Program-made: the position numbers and the translations under genes
Part shown: positions 34,052 to 42,569 of the stretch, piece after piece
Numbering within the stretch: position 1 is the first letter of the stretch
Layout: every line of letters starts with the position of its first letter
Source: an uncultured Lachnospiraceae bacterium
Lineage (GTDB): Bacteria; Bacillota; Clostridia; Lachnospirales; Lachnospiraceae
NCBI GenBank assembly: GCA_934352055.1
Contig: CAKRJY010000008.1
Location: forward strand, 1 to 64,000
DNA length: 64,000 nucleotides
Direction: 5' to 3'
The notes under the pieces: model-generated
Told to the model about the DNA's origin: nothing
Seen by the model: only the letters and a program-made list of their open reading frames with translations
Database searches by the model: none

Positions 34052-35491
34052 TTACTGCAATAACTGAAGTGCCTGTGTCGGAAGTTCATTTGCCTGCGCC
34101 AAAACGCTGGTTCCTGCCTGCTGCAGCACATTATATTTCGTGTATTCCGTCATTTCTTCTGCCATATCCACATCTTCAATTCTGGAAAGTGCCGCTGTCA
34201 TATTTTCCTGTGTTTCGTCCAGACTTGTCACGGTATAATCCAGACGGTTTTCATAGGCACCAATCTGCGAACGAATCTGGCTGATCTTAGAAATAGCATC
34301 ATCCAAGCGATCCATTGCTTTGGTAGCGCCATGAATTGTCGTAACATCAATATCATCCAAATATAAGCTCTCTACATCCGTAGCCGGAATTCGTACCTGC
34401 ATTGTCTGCCCTTCATTTGCACCAATCTGCAAGTCCATAATACCGATATCCGTTACTTCCAGATTAATAACGCCGGCACTTACAGTTCCGGCTGCCGTTG
34501 TAAAACCTTTTTCAAAACCGGCTTCAAGTAAAAAGCTCATCTGAAATCCATCGGTATTTGTGATATTAACCTTATTGCCTTCGTAAGATACCGTGGCTCT
34601 CGCATCAAATGCACTGTCTGCATCCAATGTAATTTCTGCATTCTTTCCCATGGCTACTACTGCATCCGCCTTAGGATCTGCCGCTGTATTTGGAACACCT
34701 GCGCCAAAAATATCTCCATCATTCGACTGCTGCAAAAGTGTGATCTGTGCATGACTTCCATATGCTGTCGATTTAAACGCAAGTGGCTCGTCTATCTTAC
34801 TGATCGTACACTCGCCAATCTCCGCACCATCACGAAGGGCTGTATAAATCTGATCCTTTGTCATTTTATCATCAATCGTTACCGTATACCCATTGATGGA
34901 TAAGATACCATTTTTACCTACCAGATCATCTATCTTAACACCTGTATCAAACGTAGCATTTGTTGCTGCTTTTTCCACCGTCAGACTGTAGGTTCCTTCC
35001 GCCACCTGATCCGAAACATAAGTTCTGGATACATAATCGCGATTCTCCTTATCCGTATATACTCTTGCATCCAATGAGCCATCCAGCAGACTTTTTGTGT
35101 TAAATTCTGTTGTCTGCGATATACGATCCACCTCGTCTCGAAGAGATGCAATCTCTAACTGACATGCTTCTTTTTCTTTTTGCGAATTCACACCATTTTC
35201 AGCCTGCACTGCCAACTCGCGCATACGCTGTAACATATCTGTCACTTCACCAAGTGCGCCATCAACCGTCTGTATCACGGATGTTCCATCCGATGAATTG
35301 CGGGATGCCTGATCCAGTCCTCGAATCTGCGCTTTCATTTTGTTGGAAATCGCCATTCCTGCCGGATTATCCGATGCATGATTTAATTTCAAGCCAGAAG
35401 AAAGACGTTCCATGGAAGCACTCAGATTACTCTCTGTTCCCAACAACTGCTTATTTGTAATGACTGCTGAAATATTGTTATTAATCTTCAT
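34052..35491 (-). CDS. fliC: Flagellin
   Basis: Structural subunit of the flagellar filament, 479 residues. Conserved N-terminal D0/D1 region (MKINNNISAVITNKQLLGTE, then MERLSSGLKLNHASDNPAGM) and C-terminal D1/D0 region (IRSQIGAYENRLDYTVTSLD, ending QANELPTQALQLLQ). The central ~200 residues form a variable surface domain. The TLR5-recognition-type segment around residues 85-100 reads DMLQRMRELAVQAENG, close to that of stimulatory flagellins. A sigma-28-type promoter lies about 90 bp upstream. Confidence 0.97.
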   Translation of the reverse strand: MKINNNISAVITNKQLLGTESNLSASMERLSSGLKLNHASDNPAGMAISNKMKAQIRGLDQASRNSSDGTSVIQTVDGALGEVTDMLQRMRELAVQAENGVNSQKEKEACQLEIASLRDEVDRISQTTEFNTKSLLDGSLDARVYTDKENRDYVSRTYVSDQVAEGTYSLTVEKAATNATFDTGVKIDDLVGKNGILSINGYTVTIDDKMTKDQIYTALRDGAEIGECTISKIDEPLAFKSTAYGSHAQITLLQQSNDGDIFGAGVPNTAADPKADAVVAMGKNAEITLDADSAFDARATVSYEGNKVNITNTDGFQMSFLLEAGFEKGFTTAAGTVSAGVINLEVTDIGIMDLQIGANEGQTMQVRIPATDVESLYLDDIDVTTIHGATKAMDRLDDAISKISQIRSQIGAYENRLDYTVTSLDETQENMTAALSRIEDVDMAEEMTEYTKYNVLQQAGTSVLAQANELPTQALQLLQ

Positions 35492-35581
35492 AAAATTTAC
35501 CTCGCTTTATCTTTTGCCATTCATTGGCACATATCGCATCCTTGCGGGGTCATAAAGCGGACATTCCTTGTCACACTTTTT

Positions 35582-35608
35582 ATATCGGTTATCTACGGTG
35601 CAACTTAA
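35582..35608 (-). promoter_or_regulatory. Sigma-28 (FliA/SigD) promoter of flagellin
   Basis: On the minus strand TTAA-N15-ACCGATAT, close to the consensus TAAA-N15-GCCGATAT. It is the only good promoter match in the 152-bp gap. Confidence 0.8.
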
Positions 35609-35643
35609 CCCGTCAGATCCGTTTTGTGGTTATCCATTGGCAA

Positions 35644-38600
35644 TTAAGAAAGCAGCTCTCCCATTTCTTCTACAAACGATCTGGCAATGCCATACAAAAC
35701 TTTCGTTGCAATCGGATCCTGTTCTTTCGTCACCGTAAAATCTACATCTTGTTCTTCATAAAAATCGTCCACGGTAGTCGAAGCATCCGTCCCATAACGA
35801 AACGATACCGGCAAACCGGTTGCCTCTCGCATTGCATTTGCAAAATACGGCATGTGTTCGGAAAACAAGCCTGCGATTTCCTGTTTCTCGAAATCAACAT
35901 CACCGGTAATTTCACCGTTTTCATACCGGAAACTTCCGGAAATCACACCACTTTCATCCATATGCAGTGCCACATCGACCAGTCCTTTTTCTTCTGTGCC
36001 GCGAACAATTTTTAGAGATAAATTGCCCAGTTTATCTTCCACAAGAATCGGTATGTTATATGTTTCACTCTGCTCGCCCATTTTACCTAGTGCCTGTATC
36101 TGTGTCATAACAAGCTTCATGCCACGAACATCAATCGATGTCACATCCTTTTCTACCAGCATATTTTTCATGACTTTTTCTGCCGTCTCTTCCAATCTAT
36201 GCTGCGCCTCTGCCATTTCTTTTGGCGTTTTACAAGCCTCTCCATATTCTTCTATTAAATTCTGGATCATGTCTGTAATATTTATCTGATTTTCATCACC
36301 GGTCTGCTCACTACTATATTTCAGAAGCTTTCTATACACTGCATTCCGATCTCTTAACATTTCTGAAATGCCCTGCAAAAATGCCGGTGTCTTCGGCAAA
36401 TCATATTGTTCTAGCAGCTGATAAACTTTTTCCTCACTCTCCAGTGCCTTTGCCACCTGCTGTCTTGTCTGTTCTTCTTCTGCCTGCTGTATGCGTTCTT
36501 CCTCTTCTACATACGCTGCGTCTTTTGCAGACAGGCTCTTTGGATCTATCTGACGATATTCCTCTAAAATATCAAGCTGTGATTTGAACTGCTCCGGCGT
36601 CAAATCCATATACGCTTCTTCACTGTCAAACTGCTTCATTTTTACCGGTGTCATCGTATCCTTTGCCGCATACAGACAACTCGCCTGAAATGCCATTTCT
36701 GCCTGTTCCATAATCGATAAGGATGATCTCTCAAACGATGCCACCTCGCCAAAGGAATCATCAATCGTATATTCCTGACCACTATGTTTCGAAGATTTTA
36801 CTGCTGTCATCAGATTACGGAGCGTTACGTCTTTTTGCTGCATCATAAGCGCACCAATTGCAGCACCATCTCCCGCTTCTACCTGATAAATCATACGATA
36901 TATACCAATAAAACTATCACGTTGTTCCTGTGTAATATCGCCTGTCTGCTCTAACTTCCATAAAAATTTTGCGTAGGAATCACTGTCTTTTTTTGTTTGC
37001 GCATCATTTTCTTTCGACATGTTTTCTGCCATATCGGTCAGATTTTTTACCGTAAGATCTAGTGGATTCTTTCCTTCTTTGATCATCTCAAATACGGCTG
37101 CAGGCTTCATAGCGCGGAACATACGCTGTACTGCCATATCGCTCTGACGCACTTTACGGATATTCTCTTCTGTCAGATCCATCTCGTTATACGCCAATAT
37201 GCGTACTGCACGACGATTTTCCTCTGTAGGCTCCATCGCCTGATCTTCTAAGATCGCGTCTATATTAGAAAATGCTTTTTGTATACGATCACCCAAATCT
37301 TTACGCGGTTCTGTCCAGACAGTCTCGTAGCGGCTCTCTGCCTTCTGATAAGCAGCCGTCATCTGTCCGGCTTCCTGACTCACCTGTCGCAACGTCATAT
37401 TTTCCACTGCTGGAATCTGTGCCAGAAAAGCTGCCGGTGCATTGCGCAGCACCGCCTGTGCTTCCTGATACTCCTGATAAATCGTAACGTTTTGTTCTGT
37501 CTTTGCTGCATCTTCTGTCTGCAGCATTTGTACTGTGTACTCTTTCTCCAGCGACTTTAATGCTTCCACCGTCTCTTCTATGGACATGGTATCGATTGCC
37601 ATCCCCTTCTTCAAAAGCGCATAATTCGCTTCCACGCTCATCAAAAGCCGCGCTTCCTGCATCTGTCTGGTATTTGTGATGGCATCTAATTCCTTCATCT
37701 GCTGTGCATAGGCATCCTTTGCCTGCCCCATCAGACTATACTCCGGTAAAAGGACAGCCTCGCCCGGCTGTTTGCCCTCGGTCACCGCATCCGCAATCTG
37801 CTCAACGGTTGTATCCCCCACCTGATCTAGCGGCAGTTCTAAAAGCTTCGTCAGATAGGTCAGATTTTCTGTAGTAACCGGAATCTCATTTTTAATCAAA
37901 TAATTACAATACTTTAGATTTTTTTCGGAAGTCTCTAGCCCTGCTTCTAAAAGCTTTGTTTCCAATTGCTTCTGCAGATCCTGCGGCAATGCTTCGAGCT
38001 GACCTGTCTGTACCTCTTCCATTCCACCGGAAAAATAAGCCTGATACACATGATCTATTGTCGGAGACAACTCATTTTTTAACATGTAACAAGCTGCTCC
38101 CAAAGACAGTTCTCCGTTCATTTCCTCCGTCTTTGTCAGGGCAATCTGTCCGGATGTCATTGTATCTTTTTCTACCGGAAGATCTGCATCTTCTAGCGCA
38201 TGCTCCAACTGTACTTTCTGTCCTTCACTTCCACTCATGGCTTCCAGCTTTGCGTCAGAAATCCCCCCCATTTTCGAGATATCAGCGCCGCCTTTTGCCA
38301 TGGCAACCTTAATACGATCGGTGACCGTCACAATGGTATGTGCCTCCATATCCATAGGGGAAAAACCATCTTCCTGCATTTTTGCATAATCTTTCCCAGA
38401 TGTTGTTTGCGCATAAACAGCCATCTGATTATGTAAAAGAGTTGCGTCTGTTCCCTGTGCCAATTGTTCTTCCAATTTCTGTGTCAGTGTTTTTTCTTTC
38501 AAATCCTCTTTTTGATAAAAAGGATGCTGCACTGAAACATTGCGCAGTGGCTCCTTTGTCATTTTCTGCTCTATATTAACAGGTTCTCCGGTAATCACCT

Positions 38601-38661
38601 TACCCTCTACCAAACCCTTTGCTTCTACGGTATCGTTGCTTCCAATTTGCCCCAGTTGCAT
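35644..38661 (-). CDS. DUF6240 flagellar-locus protein, large and helical
   Basis: 1005 residues, rich in Gln, Glu, Met and Lys, with no membrane span or signal peptide. I recognise it as DUF6240, found beside flagellar genes in Lachnospiraceae. The last 150 residues (IPILVEDKLGNLSLKIVRGT onward, then FSEHMPYFANAMREATGLPV) resemble the FliK C-terminal hook-length domain, so it could be a FliK-like length or export-control protein (inference). It has AAAGGAGG before the ATG and its own sigma-28-like promoter. Confidence 0.8.
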   Translation of the reverse strand: MQLGQIGSNDTVEAKGLVEGKVITGEPVNIEQKMTKEPLRNVSVQHPFYQKEDLKEKTLTQKLEEQLAQGTDATLLHNQMAVYAQTTSGKDYAKMQEDGFSPMDMEAHTIVTVTDRIKVAMAKGGADISKMGGISDAKLEAMSGSEGQKVQLEHALEDADLPVEKDTMTSGQIALTKTEEMNGELSLGAACYMLKNELSPTIDHVYQAYFSGGMEEVQTGQLEALPQDLQKQLETKLLEAGLETSEKNLKYCNYLIKNEIPVTTENLTYLTKLLELPLDQVGDTTVEQIADAVTEGKQPGEAVLLPEYSLMGQAKDAYAQQMKELDAITNTRQMQEARLLMSVEANYALLKKGMAIDTMSIEETVEALKSLEKEYTVQMLQTEDAAKTEQNVTIYQEYQEAQAVLRNAPAAFLAQIPAVENMTLRQVSQEAGQMTAAYQKAESRYETVWTEPRKDLGDRIQKAFSNIDAILEDQAMEPTEENRRAVRILAYNEMDLTEENIRKVRQSDMAVQRMFRAMKPAAVFEMIKEGKNPLDLTVKNLTDMAENMSKENDAQTKKDSDSYAKFLWKLEQTGDITQEQRDSFIGIYRMIYQVEAGDGAAIGALMMQQKDVTLRNLMTAVKSSKHSGQEYTIDDSFGEVASFERSSLSIMEQAEMAFQASCLYAAKDTMTPVKMKQFDSEEAYMDLTPEQFKSQLDILEEYRQIDPKSLSAKDAAYVEEEERIQQAEEEQTRQQVAKALESEEKVYQLLEQYDLPKTPAFLQGISEMLRDRNAVYRKLLKYSSEQTGDENQINITDMIQNLIEEYGEACKTPKEMAEAQHRLEETAEKVMKNMLVEKDVTSIDVRGMKLVMTQIQALGKMGEQSETYNIPILVEDKLGNLSLKIVRGTEEKGLVDVALHMDESGVISGSFRYENGEITGDVDFEKQEIAGLFSEHMPYFANAMREATGLPVSFRYGTDASTTVDDFYEEQDVDFTVTKEQDPIATKVLYGIARSFVEEMGELLS

Positions 38662-38689
38662 ATTCTGCCTCCTTTATCTGCTGTAGTAT

Positions 38690-38717
38690 ATTTCGGTCTT
38701 CTTCCCATAAAACTTGA
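38690..38717 (-). promoter_or_regulatory. Weaker sigma-28-like promoter of the DUF6240 gene
   Basis: On the minus strand TCAA-N16-ACCGAAAT, about 28 bp upstream of the ATG. The -10 resembles the flagellin ACCGATAT box with one change; the spacer is one base longer. Confidence 0.5.
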
Positions 38718-38723
38718 GTCTTC

Positions 38724-39896
38724 TTATGGCAACAACAATTTATCCCCCGCACAGATATGATCCCCGTTTTCTATTTGATTTTTCGTACAAATGGCATCTA
38801 CCATATCTTCTGTGCCGTAAACTTTCTTGCTGATATCGGTTAATTTATCCCCCTGCTCCACAATATAATAGCCCTGCTGCAAATATGGATTCGTTGTTGC
38901 TGCCGCTGCAGCGCTGTTATCTTCTGTCGGCTGTGTGGCTGCCGCTTCCGATGTCTCTGCATTTTCCTGTGATGCATCTGCCCCCTCTGTCTTTGCCAAT
39001 TCTTCTGCACCTTGACTGATGGTTTCCTGTATCATCTCTGTACTGTCTTCACCTGTACTTTTTCCAAGAGATGCTACTGTTTTTTCCATTTCATTCAGCT
39101 TCGTGAAATTCTGGAACAGCACACCGGACAGCAAAATCATCACGACAACCGCTGCCGATATAACGATCTTTGAGGTCTGACTCCTCTGGTGACTTTGCGT
39201 CTCGTGCATATAACTCCGATAACGCGCCAATGCCTCCCGATCTTGTCTGACTTCTTCATCATATCGTTTTTCGTCATGTAAAAGAAACCGGTCCATTCCC
39301 TCCCATGTATCCTCTTTTTCCACCGATTCCCGCTTACTATGATAATCACTTAAATATGTGCTCATGCTGACATTTTTTTCATAATATACAAAAAATCCGC
39401 CGACTTCTTCCATCAGTCCGTGTCGATCCATATACAGTTTTTCCCATTCACCATACGCATCAAACAGAAGGACATTTCCATGATTTCCCGGGAAATGGCG
39501 GCTGCAAATTTTTTGTATATCCTCCATGCGCGCAGGCTCTCCTATACATTGCATCGCCCAGCCTAAGATGCTCCACTGCGGAAAATACTTCCGCGACTGT
39601 CTATAAATAGCATCCCAGATATCTTCCGAAAAAACAGGCATCTCTCCGCCAAAACTAATCTGCTCGAGTTCTAACGCCCCCTTGATATATAACTTTGGAT
39701 ATTCTGTCCCCTCTTTGATTTCACCCAATAAAACAAAAGCATACCGTTTTTTCTCGCGACTGCTCCCATGTAAAAAACGATAAACATAATCTTCCACATA
39801 CACTCTTGCGCCTTTTGGTAAATTGCCAATTTGTCTTACATTTCTCGGTTCTTCTACTTTCTCAATTGGTGTCGGTTCTTTTACAATCTCTATCAT
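38724..39896 (-). CDS. Membrane-anchored LysM protein of the flagellar islet
   Basis: About 390 residues. ATG at 39896 with AAGGAG nearby. The N-terminal 200 residues (VYVEDYVYRFLHGSSREKKR, then ISFGGEMPVFSEDIWDAIYR) resemble a JAB/MPN-like fold, but I see no HxH-D metal motif. One membrane span lies near 260 (IVISAAVVVMILLSGVLFQN), followed by a Thr/Ala/Glu-rich linker and a C-terminal LysM-like domain (YYIVEQGDKLTDISKKVYG). It would place the JAB-like domain in the cytoplasm and LysM at the wall. Confidence 0.78.
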   Translation of the reverse strand: MIEIVKEPTPIEKVEEPRNVRQIGNLPKGARVYVEDYVYRFLHGSSREKKRYAFVLLGEIKEGTEYPKLYIKGALELEQISFGGEMPVFSEDIWDAIYRQSRKYFPQWSILGWAMQCIGEPARMEDIQKICSRHFPGNHGNVLLFDAYGEWEKLYMDRHGLMEEVGGFFVYYEKNVSMSTYLSDYHSKRESVEKEDTWEGMDRFLLHDEKRYDEEVRQDREALARYRSYMHETQSHQRSQTSKIVISAAVVVMILLSGVLFQNFTKLNEMEKTVASLGKSTGEDSTEMIQETISQGAEELAKTEGADASQENAETSEAAATQPTEDNSAAAAATTNPYLQQGYYIVEQGDKLTDISKKVYGTEDMVDAICTKNQIENGDHICAGDKLLLP

Positions 39897-39965
39897 AACG
39901 GTCTCCTTTTTTCTCAACGCTACCACACGTACATGGAGAAAAATGTAGAAATTACAGAACCAAAT

Positions 39966-40001
39966 AAAAAAAATCACCGGGAATACCCATCCCAGTGATT
40001 T
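39966..40001 (-). terminator. Terminator after recR
   Basis: AAATCACTGGGA pairs with TCCCGGTGATTT around a 7-nt loop, followed by an eight-T run on the minus strand. It begins 4 bp past the recR stop codon. Confidence 0.9.
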
Positions 40002-40004
40002 CTA

Positions 40005-40601
40005 CTACAACTCTGTTCTGCCTTCTAAAGCACGAAGCAAAGTCACTTCATCAATATATTCCAGATCGCCTCCCACAGGAACACCACTCGCTATACGTGA
40101 TACTTTAATCCCTGTCGGCTTGATCAATTTGCTGATATACATTGCCGTTGTCTCTCCCTCCAAGCTGGAGTTCGTAGCTATGATAACTTCGTCGACATCT
40201 CCTTGCAATCGCTGCATCAGTTCTTTTAACTTGATGTCCGCCGGACCAATTCCCTGCATCGGTGAAATAGCTCCATGTAACACATGATAAACACCTTCGA
40301 ATTTTCCGGTCTTTTCATATGCTGCCAAATCTTTGGTATCTTCCACAACCATTATCACCTTCTGGTTTCGCTGCGGATTGCTACAGATCGGGCAGATCTC
40401 ATCGTCCGTCAAAGTATAACATTGTTTACAATAATGTACCCCTTTTCTGGCACTGACCATAGCATTTGCCAAATCTTCCACTTCTTCCGTCGGCATATCC
40501 AGAATATGAAATGCCAGACGTTGCGCTGATTTTGCACCGATTCCCGGCAAAGTAGATAACTCTGCAATCAATTTACTAATCTGCTTACTGTAATAATCCA
40601 T
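40005..40601 (-). CDS. recR: Recombination protein RecR
   Basis: Works with RecF and RecO to load RecA at gaps. About 198 residues starting MDYYSKQISKLIAELSTLPG. Helix-hairpin-helix LPGIGAKSAQRLAFHIL, the four-Cys zinc finger CKQCYTLTDDEICPIC, and the Toprim core VMVVEDTKDLAAYEKTG are all present. The start at 40601 avoids overlapping ybaB and matches the family. Last gene of the pfkA-dnaX-ybaB-recR run. Confidence 0.97.
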   Translation of the reverse strand: MDYYSKQISKLIAELSTLPGIGAKSAQRLAFHILDMPTEEVEDLANAMVSARKGVHYCKQCYTLTDDEICPICSNPQRNQKVIMVVEDTKDLAAYEKTGKFEGVYHVLHGAISPMQGIGPADIKLKELMQRLQGDVDEVIIATNSSLEGETTAMYISKLIKPTGIKVSRIASGVPVGGDLEYIDEVTLLRALEGRTEL

Positions 40602-40611
40602 GTCATTCTGC

Positions 40612-40962
40612 CTAGAATGGCATTCCGCCACCCATGCCTCCGGTTATTTTTGACATCTGAGACTGTGCTTTCTCATCCATCTGACGAAGCGCTTCATTTG
40701 TCGCTGCCATAATCAAATCTTCGAGTGTCTCAATATCATCTGGATCAACAACTTCTTCTGATAATTTGATTTTTGTAATCTCTTTCTTACCAGAAACTGT
40801 AACCTCTACAACACCGCCACCTGCAGTTGCTGTCAATTCTTCTTCCTCTAATGCTCTTGATGCTTCTTCCATCTGACGCTGCATCTTCTGCGCCTGTTTC
40901 ATAAGGTTGTTCATATTTCCCATGCCACCGCCGCCTGGGAATCCTCCACCTCTTCTTGCCAT
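40612..40962 (-). CDS. ybaB: YbaB/EbfC nucleoid-associated protein
   Basis: 116-residue DNA-binding protein. Gly-rich N-terminus (GGGFPGGGGMGNMNNLMKQA), then the helical and beta core (QMEEASRALEEEELTATAGG, VEVTVSGKKEITKIKLSEEV). Its position between dnaX and recR is the standard order in Firmicutes. Confidence 0.96.
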   Translation of the reverse strand: MARRGGGFPGGGGMGNMNNLMKQAQKMQRQMEEASRALEEEELTATAGGGVVEVTVSGKKEITKIKLSEEVVDPDDIETLEDLIMAATNEALRQMDEKAQSQMSKITGGMGGGMPF

Positions 40963-42555
40963 TTAAAAGTCCTCCTCTTCAATCTCAATGTTGGCAACCT
41001 TTGCAAAATAATCTACCGCATTGGTATACAGCTGACTACTGGTTGCTCCTGATTTGTTCACTTCCACAACAATCGGCACATGTTTTCCGATTGCCTCTTC
41101 CACCATGGCCTCCAGATCAGCCATTGTGTCTTCACTTGCCAGAATAGAGCTATTAATACTTTTCGCTCCATCCGGCTCATCATACACTAACACCAATTGA
41201 TTCCGCTCATTTACTGTTGGATAAGCGCTAAGTAACGCCTGTCGGAGTAATCCGGTCGAGCCGGAAACAATCTGTTTCCATTCCCGACACAATTTTTCAA
41301 TTTCCTCCGGCATCGCCTCTGGCAATTCCTTTTTTTTCGGAGCTGCCATGCCTGATACCCCAGCTTGCGCTGGTACTGCCTGCTGTGCCATAACCGGAAT
41401 TCCTTCTTCCATCTTATGCTCCACAACATCCAGACGATCCACGATTGCTTCGTAATCCTGTTCCATCTGTGGCCGGCACAATTTAATCAATGCAATTTCA
41501 ATCAATACACGTTTCTGTGATGATTGACGGATCTGGTTTGATAATTCGGAGAAAATACGTACATAACGCATCAGCACCTCATCTTTTACCATTGCCGCCT
41601 CTTCTTTTAATAATGCCATATGTTCACTGGAAACTTCAAGCACATCTTCCATATTTGTGTCGCTTTTTACAAGCATCAGATTACGCATATACCACGTAAA
41701 TTCGATCACAAACTGATTTAAGTCTCTACCCTGGATTACCATTTCTTCCAGAACGCCGATAGCTTCCGTCACATCATGTGCTATCACTGCGCGCAGTAAA
41801 TGACTAAAGATTTCATTATCTACCGCACCAAGAACCTGGAGAACTTTATCATATGTCAAATTCTCGCCAAGATAAAAAGCAATGCACTGATCCAACAAAC
41901 TGAGTGCATCACGCATAGAACCATCCGCCGCCTTTGCCACATAGCGCAACGCTTTCTCCTCTACAGAGATCTCTTCTTTCACCATCAATTCCTGCAATCT
42001 TCCTGCAATCGTATCAATGGAAATTCTTCGAAAATCATAACGCTGACAACGCGACAAAATTGTGATGGGAATCATATGAACTTCTGTGGTTGCCAGGATA
42101 AAAATCACATATGCCGGTGGTTCTTCCAATGTTTTTAACAATGCTGCAAACGCACTTGCAGAAAGCATATGTACCTCATCAATGATGTAAACTTTATATT
42201 TTCCTTCTGTCGGCGAATATGCCACTTCCTCTACAATATCACGAATATTTGACACGCTGTTGTTGGAGGCAGCATCAATTTCAAATACATTCATGCTGCT
42301 TCCCTCAGCAATGCGCTTACATGTTTCACATTCATTACAAGGGCTGCCATCCACCGGATGTTCACAGTTAACTGCTTTTGCCAGGATCTTGGCAACTGTC
42401 GTCTTACCTGTTCCTCTCGTACCGGTAAAAAGATAGGCATGTCCCAGGCGGTTCGCCTTAACCTGGTTCTTTAATGCCGTCACGATATGATCCTGCCCTT
42501 TTACATCCTCAAAATCCTGAGGTCTGAATTTACGATATAATGCCATATAAGACAT
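40963..42555 (-). CDS. dnaX: DNA polymerase III subunit tau/gamma
   Basis: Clamp-loader ATPase and polymerase organiser, 530 residues. Walker A LFTGTRGTGKTTVAKILAKA, zinc-binding Cys set in CEHPVDGSPCNECETC, Walker B YIIDEVHMLS and the arginine-finger sensor LSRCQRYDFRRIS are complete. Residues 407-409 are encoded by AAA AAA AAG, a -1 slippery heptamer in the same phase as in E. coli dnaX. Slippage would end after ten extra residues at TGA 41297-41299, giving a 419-residue gamma-like product. It starts 14 bp after pfkA. Confidence 0.97.
   Translation of the reverse strand: MSYMALYRKFRPQDFEDVKGQDHIVTALKNQVKANRLGHAYLFTGTRGTGKTTVAKILAKAVNCEHPVDGSPCNECETCKRIAEGSSMNVFEIDAASNNSVSNIRDIVEEVAYSPTEGKYKVYIIDEVHMLSASAFAALLKTLEEPPAYVIFILATTEVHMIPITILSRCQRYDFRRISIDTIAGRLQELMVKEEISVEEKALRYVAKAADGSMRDALSLLDQCIAFYLGENLTYDKVLQVLGAVDNEIFSHLLRAVIAHDVTEAIGVLEEMVIQGRDLNQFVIEFTWYMRNLMLVKSDTNMEDVLEVSSEHMALLKEEAAMVKDEVLMRYVRIFSELSNQIRQSSQKRVLIEIALIKLCRPQMEQDYEAIVDRLDVVEHKMEEGIPVMAQQAVPAQAGVSGMAAPKKKELPEAMPEEIEKLCREWKQIVSGSTGLLRQALLSAYPTVNERNQLVLVYDEPDGAKSINSSILASEDTMADLEAMVEEAIGKHVPIVVEVNKSGATSSQLYTNAVDYFAKVANIEIEEEDF
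41297..41337 (-). promoter_or_regulatory. Predicted dnaX frameshift/slippage site
   Basis: Eight A residues and a G on the minus strand (41337-41329), read in the zero frame as AAA AAA AAG, form the A-AAA-AAG heptamer. The -1 frame continues GGA ATT GCC ... AAT TGA. The resulting product retains domains I-III, as E. coli gamma does. Downstream pairing is only weak by eye, so transcriptional slippage on the A8 run is an alternative. Confidence 0.65.
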
Positions 42556-42569
42556 TGTTACACCTCTTC

